Origin: Helicobacter kayseriensis
GTDB taxonomy: Bacteria > Campylobacterota > Campylobacteria > Campylobacterales > Helicobacteraceae
Direction of reading: 5' to 3'
Length of the DNA stretch: 64,000 nucleotides
NCBI RefSeq assembly: GCF_021300655.1
Contig: NZ_JAJTNB010000003.1
Span: 124,001 to 188,000, forward strand
Shown: positions 57,770-64,000 of the stretch, piece by piece
How the letters are laid out: each line of letters starts with the position of its first letter
Numbering within the stretch: position 1 is the first letter of the stretch
The notes under the pieces: model-generated
Seen by the model: the letters and a program-made list of their open reading frames with translations, nothing else
The model's database searches: none
Told to the model about the DNA's origin: nothing
Translations under genes and position numbers: made by a program

Positions 57770-58989
57770 TTGCTCTTCTTGGATATGGCAAAACAAATCA
57801 AGCTCTTTTAGAGTTTATTAATCACAATGGGGAAAAGTGTGTTGTCTTTGATGATGCATTTATAGAAAAAAGAATCGATTCGTTTGGAAATAATTTTTTG
57901 CCTCCATTGCAAAAAGTCCAAACTCGTCTTCAGATTCCCTCTCCAGGAATTCCTCCATTTCATCCAATGATTAAACAAGCTCAAAGTCTTGTCAGTGAAT
58001 ATGATTTTCTTCTTGGAGATATCAAAAGACAAATTTGGATTAGCGGAACTAATGGCAAAACAACAACAACAGAAATGCTAGAGTGGATTTTAAAAGATTG
58101 TGGTGGAATCAGTGGAGGAAATATTGGGGTCCCCTTGGCCTCTCTTGCAACTCTACTTCCCAAGATATGGATTTTGGAAACAAGTTCTTTTAGTTTGCAT
58201 TACACGCAATCTGTTTTTCCTCAAGTGTATCTTTTGTTGCCCATTAGAGAAGACCATATCTCATGGCATGGAAGTTTTGATGCCTATGTGAGGGCCAAGC
58301 TCAGCCCCATTGAGCGAATGAATCATGAATGCGTTGCAGTGATTCCAAAAGAGTTTGAAATGTTTGATGAGGTCTTGAAATCTAGTGCGCATATTGTGAC
58401 CTATGGGACAAGTGAAGATCTGGCAGATTATTTTGGGTTTGATCTATCTCAAGTCAAATTCCAAGAACCATTTTTGCTAGATGCAATGCTAGCTTTAAGC
58501 GGAGCTAAGATTTTAACAGGAAAGGATCTGAGCAAAAAGCTTTTGGATTATAAGGTTGGAGCTCACAAGGTAGAAGAGTTTCAAGATGAAATTGGGCGAG
58601 TGTGGGTTGATGATTCTAAGGGAACAAATGTGGATGCAACAATTTGGGCACTTAGATCCTATAGGGGCAAAAAAATTTATTTGATTTTGGGGGGTGATGA
58701 CAAGGGAGCAGATCTTGTGCCCTTGTTTCAAGAATTGCAAGAATATGATGCAGAGATTTTTGGGATTGGGAGCAATGTCGAGAGGTTGGGGGACTTGGCT
58801 CAAAAATTTAAAATAAGATTTTCTGCCTGTTATTTCTTAGAACAAGCCATAAAAGAGATAGATTTAAAGCATTCTCTAGAGAGTATTGCTATGCTTTCCC
58901 CTGCGGCCTCAAGTCTCGATCAATTTGTGTCTTATAAGCAACGAGGAGAGCTTTTTCAAGAGATGGCCAAAAAATGCAGAAAAGCTTAA
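57766..58989 (+). CDS. murD: UDP-N-acetylmuramoyl-L-alanine-D-glutamate ligase
   Basis: This 407-residue ligase adds D-Glu to UDP-MurNAc-L-Ala. The ATP-binding [15 protein letters not shown] is at about residues 92-106, and [13 protein letters not shown] (about 284-296) is typical of MurD. The N-terminal Rossmann domain is shorter than in E. coli. It overlaps mraY by 4 bases. Confidence 0.94.
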   Translation: MIALLGYGKTNQALLEFINHNGEKCVVFDDAFIEKRIDSFGNNFLPPLQKVQTRLQIPSPGIPPFHPMIKQAQSLVSEYDFLLGDIKRQIWISGTNGKTTTTEMLEWILKDCGGISGGNIGVPLASLATLLPKIWILETSSFSLHYTQSVFPQVYLLLPIREDHISWHGSFDAYVRAKLSPIERMNHECVAVIPKEFEMFDEVLKSSAHIVTYGTSEDLADYFGFDLSQVKFQEPFLLDAMLALSGAKILTGKDLSKKLLDYKVGAHKVEEFQDEIGRVWVDDSKGTNVDATIWALRSYRGKKIYLILGGDDKGADLVPLFQELQEYDAEIFGIGSNVERLGDLAQKFKIRFSACYFLEQAIKEIDLKHSLESIAMLSPAASSLDQFVSYKQRGELFQEMAKKCRKA

Positions 58990-58996
58990 AAAGTTT

Positions 58997-59004
58997 GTTA
59001 TAAT
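58997..59004 (+). promoter_or_regulatory. Extended -10 promoter for tRNA-Phe
   Basis: TGTTATAAT carries a perfect TATAAT (58999-59004) with upstream TG, 17 bases before the mature tRNA. It overlaps nothing else and follows the murD stop by 7 bases. Confidence 0.65.
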
Positions 59005-59021
59005 TTCGTCTTTGAAAATTT

Positions 59022-59097
59022 GGCTTGATAGCTCAGTCGGTAGAGCAGAAGACTGAAAATCTTCGTGTCGGTGGTTCGATTCCGCCTCAAGCCACCA
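59022..59097 (+). tRNA. tRNA-Phe (GAA)
   Basis: A complete 76-base cloverleaf. Acceptor GGCTTGA pairs with TCAAGCC, the D arm is GCTC-loop-GAGC, the anticodon loop CTGAAAA carries GAA at 59055-59057, and the T arm is CGGTGGTTCGATTCCGCC-like. A discriminator A and an encoded CCA are present. Confidence 0.96.
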
Positions 59098-59167
59098 CTC
59101 CTGTTACTTCGCGATTTTGTTCATAATTAAACTCTTCGCTAAGCAATCAAATTGTAAAGGAATTAAG

Positions 59168-60301
59168 ATGGATTGCGGACATACTCATAATAATAAGAAC
59201 TTTTTTCAACATTGGTTAAATATTTTAAAATCAAACTTTAAAGGATTGATTTTTGTTGGAGGCATTGTTGTGCTCTCTATGTTTTTTGCAAGCAATCAAA
59301 CTATTCGTGAAAGCACGCATTTGGCAGCTACAGCATTTGCGATTTTGATTGGTGCATTTCTTTCTCCTATCTTTTTCAAATATCAGCATACTTTTCAAGC
59401 TGGAGTGCATTTTAGTGCTAAGAAGCTCTTGAGGCTAGGCATTATTTTGTATGGATTTAATGTAACACTGACAGAGCTTGCTGGGGTAGGTATTTGGGGA
59501 ATACTTATTTCACTGATTGTGATTGTGGCTATTTTTTTGATTGCTGTGATTGCGGGACCCAAATTTTTTGGACTTGATAAAGAAACCTCAATGCTTGTAG
59601 GAGCGGGAAGTGCCATTTGTGGAGCTGCTGCGGTTTTAGCTTTGGAATCAAGCTTAAAATCCGATCCATTTAAGGGTGTTATGGCTGTTGGGAGTGTTGT
59701 AATTTTTGGGTTAGCTCTAATGTTTCTTTATCCCATTTTGTATGCCGCCGGCTTGGTGCCCAATTTAGATGCCAATGGGATGGGTGTTATGATGGGAGCT
59801 ACTTTGCATGAGGTTGCTAATGTTGCTGGTGCGGCAGATATGGCAAAAGATATGGCACAAGGAACTTTTACTCAAAATGCAGCCAATGTGGCAATTATCA
59901 TTAAAATGACTCGCGTCATTATGCTTGTTCCTTTTTTGCTTATCGTGACTTATCTTTTTGTAAAGAATCAAGAAGAAGAAAAAGGAAAAACTAAGAAAAC
60001 AATTCAGATTCCTTGGTTTGCGTTTGCATTTTTGGGAATGATTATTGTGAATACGTATTTGAGCAAAATAGCTGATGAGACTTTTGTGGGGGCAATCACT
60101 TTTGGAGATATTATCTCTGCAGGAAAATTTCTCTGCGTGTTGTGTATTGTTTTCTCAATGGCTGCACTTGGTTTGCAAATTGATTTTAAAAAATTTGTAA
60201 AATCTGGTGGGAGAGCATTTGGACTTGCTTTCTGCTTATGCCTAATTCTTGTTGTTGGCGGATACTTTTTAACTTTGGCATTTAAAGGAGTTTTATGGTA
60301 G
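59168..60301 (+). CDS. YeiH/UPF0324-family transporter
   Basis: This 377-residue inner-membrane protein has about ten helices and the family blocks LLRLGIILYGFNVTL, VGAGSAICGAAAVLA and GATLHEVANVAGAA. The family is proposed to export sulfate or related anions, without firm proof. I chose the ATG at 59168 (MDCGHTHNN) with AAAGGA upstream over one 17 codons earlier that would begin just past the tRNA. The His/Cys-rich N-terminus (DCGHTH) could bind metal. It overlaps the thioredoxin gene by 7 bases. Confidence 0.85.
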   Translation: MDCGHTHNNKNFFQHWLNILKSNFKGLIFVGGIVVLSMFFASNQTIRESTHLAATAFAILIGAFLSPIFFKYQHTFQAGVHFSAKKLLRLGIILYGFNVTLTELAGVGIWGILISLIVIVAIFLIAVIAGPKFFGLDKETSMLVGAGSAICGAAAVLALESSLKSDPFKGVMAVGSVVIFGLALMFLYPILYAAGLVPNLDANGMGVMMGATLHEVANVAGAADMAKDMAQGTFTQNAANVAIIIKMTRVIMLVPFLLIVTYLFVKNQEEEKGKTKKTIQIPWFAFAFLGMIIVNTYLSKIADETFVGAITFGDIISAGKFLCVLCIVFSMAALGLQIDFKKFVKSGGRAFGLAFCLCLILVVGGYFLTLAFKGVLW

Positions 60302-60612
60302 AAAATATTGATGCTTCACAGTATGAGGCTGTAAGCAAAAATGAGAATTGCTTGGTTGTTTTTGGAGCAACATGGTGCAAAGATTGTGTCAAGATCGAGC
60401 CTTTTCTTAAGGATTTGAGCGAAGAGTTTGCCTCATTGGTCAAAATCTATAAGGTCGATTCAAGGCAGGAGGAGGAGCTAAGTGCATCTCTAAATATTCG
60501 CGCCATTCCGACATTGATTTTTTATCGCAATGGTGTTGAAGTTGGAACACGGCTTGTTGAACCACAAAATAAGCAATTGATTGCTGAGGCTATTGAGCAA
60601 AATTTTTCTTAG
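60295..60612 (+). CDS. Thioredoxin-like protein (CKDC active site)
   Basis: This 105-residue protein has the thioredoxin fold with FGATWCKDCVKIEP (Cys28, Cys31) and the cis-Pro region RAIPTLIFYRNG. CKDC replaces the usual CGPC, which should change redox potential. No signal peptide is present, so it is cytoplasmic. Overlap with the transporter gene suggests joint function, perhaps in sulfur handling, but this is inference. Confidence 0.88.
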   Translation: MVENIDASQYEAVSKNENCLVVFGATWCKDCVKIEPFLKDLSEEFASLVKIYKVDSRQEEELSASLNIRAIPTLIFYRNGVEVGTRLVEPQNKQLIAEAIEQNFS

Positions 60613-60634
60613 AAAATAAGAAAAGGGGGTTGGG

Positions 60635-61114
60635 CTAGAAATCTCTCTTAAATAATGCTTGCGTATTTAGGAGTGCAATAAGTTTATCCTCTTGCTTTCC
60701 AACTCCATATAAATGCATATTCTCTTGCACGATGTGGGTGTCAATTTCTTCTTGATCCAATAAGATAGATTCTGTGAGTTTGTCGACCATGATTCCAAGC
60801 TTTTGATCTTGATAATGAATGACCAAAATATGCGTTTCCTCATCGACTGCTTTGTATCCAAAGCCAAGTTTTTGGCGTAAGTCAATCAGAGGAAGAATGT
60901 TTCCTCTTAGATGAAAAATACCAAGAATGTATTTTGGCACAAAAGGGATATGTGTATATGGAAGAGGTTTAATAATCTCTTGAACATCTAAAATGGGGAT
61001 TGCAAAATATTCTTTTTCTATTTGAAAACCAATCACTTGAAGCATTTGTTTTGGTGGAGCTTCATTGTGCATAGATTGCTCTTGGAGAATTTTTTGTATC
61101 TCAACGGGATTCAT
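60635..61114 (-). CDS. cheW: Chemotaxis coupling protein CheW
   Basis: This 159-residue protein has one CheW domain (about 22-155), with EYFAIPILDVQEIIKPLPYT and GIFHLRGNILPLIDLR, linking receptors to CheA. It overlaps cheAY by 4 bases. Confidence 0.94.
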   Translation of the reverse strand: MNPVEIQKILQEQSMHNEAPPKQMLQVIGFQIEKEYFAIPILDVQEIIKPLPYTHIPFVPKYILGIFHLRGNILPLIDLRQKLGFGYKAVDEETHILVIHYQDQKLGIMVDKLTESILLDQEEIDTHIVQENMHLYGVGKQEDKLIALLNTQALFKRDF

Positions 61115-63285
61115 TTAGGTGTCCTTTCAAGGCCAAGGTGGTGTTGGATGACTTGCAAAAAGTAGCTCTTTGAGTAGGGCTTGGCGATGTAGTCATTCAT
61201 CCCAGATTCTGATCCTTTGATGTAGTCTTCTTTGGTATTGAGGCTTGTTGTTGCAATAAGGGGTGTGCGTTTTAGATTATCAAGCTTCCGAATCTCTTTG
61301 GCAAGCATATAACCATCCATTTTGGGCATTTCTATGTCGATAATGATGGCATCAAATTGCATATCCTTAAGGAGTTCTAGGGCTTCAAGTCCATTTTGAG
61401 CTTCTGATACTTGGATTTCTAGATCTTTTAAATAATCCTTAGCAATTCTGCGACTTGTAGGACAATCATCGACAATCAAAATGTGTTGTTTTGTTGGCTT
61501 GGATTGTATCTGGAGAGATGTTTTGATTTTACTTCTTTTTTTTGTGCGGACAATGGAGGGGATATCAAGTATTAGTGCAATTTCCCCATCTCCTCTGATT
61601 GTTGCCCCAGAAAGGCCTGGAAGATTTTTGAGGTATTCACCTAATGGTTTGATTACAATCTCTTCTTGGCCAATGAGTCGATCAACAAGTAGCGCTATTT
61701 TTTGATTGGTTGATCCAACAATAACGACAAAATGCTCATCCTGTTTGTTTGGCTTGTAATCCATCTCAAAAAAATCAGCCAAGTGCAGAAGAGGGATAAT
61801 TGCATCGCGAAGCCTTAAGACATTTTTCCCATCTAAAAAATCAATTTGGTTGATGGTGATTTTGAGTGTTTCTAAGACAGAAGAGAGTGGGATTGCATAA
61901 GATTGGTTTTGTAGATTGACAATGAGAGCTTGGGTGATAGCAAGTGTGAGAGGGATTTTGAGTTTGAGAATCAAACCCTTGCCTTTTTGCGATTGTAGAT
62001 CAATGATGCCATGAAGTTTTTCAATGTTGGACTTTACAACATCCATTCCAACGCCTCTTCCTGAGATATTGGTAGTAGTGTGGGCTGTAGAAAAGCCTGC
62101 TTTAAAGATAAGGAAAAGAGCCTCATGATCGCTCATTGATGATGCTTCCTGAAGTGTAATGAGGCCTTTTTGCAATGCTTGAGTTTTTAGGGCTTCAGGG
62201 TCAAGTCCCCTTCCATCATCCTCAATTTCAATAACGATTAGATTCCCTTCATTGTAGGCATTCAAAGAAATTTTTCCTATTTCCCTCTTGCCCAAAGCGA
62301 TTCTTTCTTGGGGGGTTTCGATTCCGTGATCGCAAGAGTTGCGAAGGATATGCACCAAGGGGTCGCCAATCTCTTCGATGATAGATTTATCTAGCTCTGT
62401 ATCTTCTCCAAGAATGATGAGTTCAATTTTTTTATGGAGTTCGTGTGATAGGTCTCGAATCAGGCGAGGAAATTTATTGAAAACTTTGGTGATAGGAAGC
62501 ATTCTTGTTTTCATAAGCGCAAGTTGAAGATCGCTTGTGATGTTGGCGATAGAGTGGATTGTTTGGTGTAGGTCATCATTGGTTGAGGAGTGATTGTGGG
62601 TTTGCATTAAGCGATTTTTTGCCAAAACCAATTCTCCAATCAGATTCATTAAATCATCAAGTTTTGTAACATCCACGCGAATGGTTTGTTCTGGAGAGAA
62701 TGCTTTTTCTGGAATTTCTTTTGCGTGAGAAGAGATAGGGGGAGTAGAGGTAGGAGAAATAGAGAAAGCAACTTTGGAGGGAGGCGAGATAGTTTGTTTT
62801 TTGGTTTGATGGGAGGTGCGTTGTTCTTTAAGCAAGAGTTGGATTTGAGCATCAAGCTCTTCATCTGAGAGAGAATCTGGGGATGATTGGTTGAGATGAG
62901 ATTGGCAGTGAGCTTGAAGTCTTTTGATGATATCTTGTGTGGGTATTTGCTTGGGATCTTTTTTTGTTTTTTTGATTTCTTGAAGTAGTGTTTTTGTTAA
63001 GTCTATAGCCTCCAAAACTAGATCCATTGCCTCATGTGAAATGACTAGATGCTCTTTGCGTGCCATATTGAGAATCTCTTCAATATTGTGCACCAAAGAA
63101 GTGAGTGTCTCAAACCCCAAAAAACTGCTTGAGCCCTTGATGGTGTGAGCAACTCTAAAAATGCGATCAAGAAGCTTGGAATCTTGAGGGTGATGTTCTA
63201 AATCAAGTAAATCTTGATCAAGTTGTTCAAGCAAATCAAAGCTTTCAATGAGAAAATCTTCAAGAATTTCTTGCATTTCATCCAT
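61111..63285 (-). CDS. cheA: CheA-CheY fusion histidine kinase (CheAY)
   Basis: This 724-residue chemotaxis kinase has an HPt domain with phosphorylated His47 (RVAHTIKGSSSF), a P2-like linker (about 130-200), dimer and ATPase domains (DHGIETPQERIALGK, GRGVGMDVVKSNI), a CheW-like domain (about 460-590) and a C-terminal receiver (about 595-720) with IDIEMPKMDGY. The fused receiver is typical of Helicobacter and Campylobacter and may act as a phosphate sink. cheW follows directly. No cheV lies between it and the upstream metallophosphatase, 14 bases away. Confidence 0.95.
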   Translation of the reverse strand: MDEMQEILEDFLIESFDLLEQLDQDLLDLEHHPQDSKLLDRIFRVAHTIKGSSSFLGFETLTSLVHNIEEILNMARKEHLVISHEAMDLVLEAIDLTKTLLQEIKKTKKDPKQIPTQDIIKRLQAHCQSHLNQSSPDSLSDEELDAQIQLLLKEQRTSHQTKKQTISPPSKVAFSISPTSTPPISSHAKEIPEKAFSPEQTIRVDVTKLDDLMNLIGELVLAKNRLMQTHNHSSTNDDLHQTIHSIANITSDLQLALMKTRMLPITKVFNKFPRLIRDLSHELHKKIELIILGEDTELDKSIIEEIGDPLVHILRNSCDHGIETPQERIALGKREIGKISLNAYNEGNLIVIEIEDDGRGLDPEALKTQALQKGLITLQEASSMSDHEALFLIFKAGFSTAHTTTNISGRGVGMDVVKSNIEKLHGIIDLQSQKGKGLILKLKIPLTLAITQALIVNLQNQSYAIPLSSVLETLKITINQIDFLDGKNVLRLRDAIIPLLHLADFFEMDYKPNKQDEHFVVIVGSTNQKIALLVDRLIGQEEIVIKPLGEYLKNLPGLSGATIRGDGEIALILDIPSIVRTKKRSKIKTSLQIQSKPTKQHILIVDDCPTSRRIAKDYLKDLEIQVSEAQNGLEALELLKDMQFDAIIIDIEMPKMDGYMLAKEIRKLDNLKRTPLIATTSLNTKEDYIKGSESGMNDYIAKPYSKSYFLQVIQHHLGLERTPK

Positions 63286-63299
63286 TCATTATCCTTGAT

Positions 63300-64000
63300 T
63301 TATTTTAAAAATGTTGCGATTTTGTTCCCTTCTTGCTTGAAGTAAAACGCAGGAAGGGAGATGTATTGGATTCCATAAAGTGTGAGTTTTTTTCCAATAT
63401 GGAAATGCCCTTCAATGATTCCATGAAAGGGGTATTGAAAATATTTTTGATAGAGTGCAATGCGTTGGGAAGCAAAATCAAAAAATCCCAATGGATAGTT
63501 TTTGATCATTTTGCATTCAAGTTTTTTTTCAAGCTCGCTATAAATTTCACCCGCGCTCAAGTAGTCAATGATTTCTAAAAGTTTGGGAATGCGCGTGAGT
63601 GTTTGGATATAAAGCTCATATCTTTTAGAAAGAAAAAGATCTCCATGTGCTAAAAGATAGATTTTGTCATGATAGATTGCTTTGATAGGCTGCTGTTTGC
63701 GTGGGATGAAAAGTGTTTGTTTGAGGAGATTGGATCGTTTGATTTTGTGCAAGAAAAGATCATGATTGCCCTCCAGCCAAACAATCTGTGTCCCTTGTTT
63801 TTCTAATCGATCCAAGTTGGCTAAAAGCTCAATGTTGCTTTGGATGCTGTTTTTGAGATTCCCAAGGAGGATTTGGGCAATATCTCCCATTAAAATGAGT
63901 TGGCTAGGAGGAGAGGCAAAAAGAGATGTAAGATAGTCCAAAAGCCCTTTTGACTTGCAACTAAAATGCGAATCGGCAATAAAAATTGCATCATGATTGA
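63300..64000 (-). CDS. Calcineurin-like metallophosphatase, LpxH-like (5' end outside window)
   Basis: The frame stays open to the right edge: before Leu-Asp-Tyr at 63941 it reads DAIFIADSHFS, which supplies the first metal motif. The start therefore lies beyond 64000 or at its limit. Further motifs are LMGDIAQ, LEGNHDLF and IEGHFHIG, a complete dimetal site. Similarity is to UDP-2,3-diacylglucosamine hydrolase (LpxH) and to H. pylori HP0394, but the true lipid A enzyme may be elsewhere. It is probably in the cheAY-cheW operon. Confidence 0.82.
   Translation of the reverse strand, partial: NHDAIFIADSHFSCKSKGLLDYLTSLFASPPSQLILMGDIAQILLGNLKNSIQSNIELLANLDRLEKQGTQIVWLEGNHDLFLHKIKRSNLLKQTLFIPRKQQPIKAIYHDKIYLLAHGDLFLSKRYELYIQTLTRIPKLLEIIDYLSAGEIYSELEKKLECKMIKNYPLGFFDFASQRIALYQKYFQYPFHGIIEGHFHIGKKLTLYGIQYISLPAFYFKQEGNKIATFLK

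Overview
The window is a compact, AT-rich bacterial chromosome segment from a member of the Campylobacterota, most likely a Helicobacter species other than H. pylori. The evidence is protein content plus gene order recalled from H. pylori 26695: HP0268-miaB-DUF374 (2296-4493), ppk-pyrD-M16 protease-dapA-SDR-pgsA (16833-23529), murA/rluB-type/dnaE (28213-33861), flgI-rod protein-flgS-napA (47621-50472), mraY-murD (56711-58989) and cheW-cheAY (60635-63285). These blocks are conserved internally but joined in a different order. No rRNA, insertion sequence, prophage or CRISPR array was seen. There is one tRNA (Phe).

Layout. 1-2295: PilM/PilN/PilO-like operon on the minus strand, ending in a secreted protein cut by the window edge, behind a sigma54-type promoter. 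2296-4493: DUF374 acyltransferase, miaB and an HP0268-type protein. 4644-7413: nusA and a phosphoethanolamine transferase carrying a C10 tract. 7428-13983: polA, tpiA, fabI, rimO, prs. 14181-16670: ubiD-family decarboxylase and a small beta-barrel. 16833-25245: ppk to pgsA, then the site-2 protease and yggS. 25316-28144: metal-exporting P-type ATPase and ZIP transporter. 28213-33861: murA, pseudouridine synthase, dnaE. 34010-38682: Tat-exported flavoprotein, Sel1-repeat protein behind a sigma54-type promoter, dapD, small zinc-ribbon protein. 38721-41185: rsfS, nadD, a phase-variable methyltransferase (OFF here) and uppP. 41275-47571: accC, nnr, cmoA, dapE, yedF and a selenocysteine-containing selD. 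47621-50472: flagellar genes behind a sigma54-type promoter, then dps/napA. 50544-56358: AAA ATPase, phase-variable O-acylation pair, gpmI. 56359-56710: candidate small RNA with a C-rich loop. 56711-64000: mraY, murD, tRNA-Phe, YeiH-type transporter, thioredoxin, cheW, cheAY and a metallophosphatase cut by the right edge.

Themes. (1) Surface variation: three long homopolymeric tracts (C10 in eptA; G10 in a methyltransferase and G11 in an MBOAT acyltransferase, on their coding strands) lie inside genes that modify lipid A or glycans. Two are in frame and one is out of frame. (2) Flagellar regulation: three promoters of the form TGGAA(T/C)-N5-TTGC precede flgI, the PilMNO-like operon and the Sel1-repeat gene. 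This suggests that the latter two belong to the flagellar regulon, and that flgS, which activates sigma54, lies downstream of a sigma54 promoter. (3) A candidate small RNA has a terminator-like hairpin with a C-rich loop able in principle to pair with poly-G tracts, recalling the architecture of H. pylori RepG. (4) Selenium use: yedF and selD are adjacent, and selD reads through an in-frame TGA.

All functional calls come from reading the sequence and recalled family knowledge. No database search was run.
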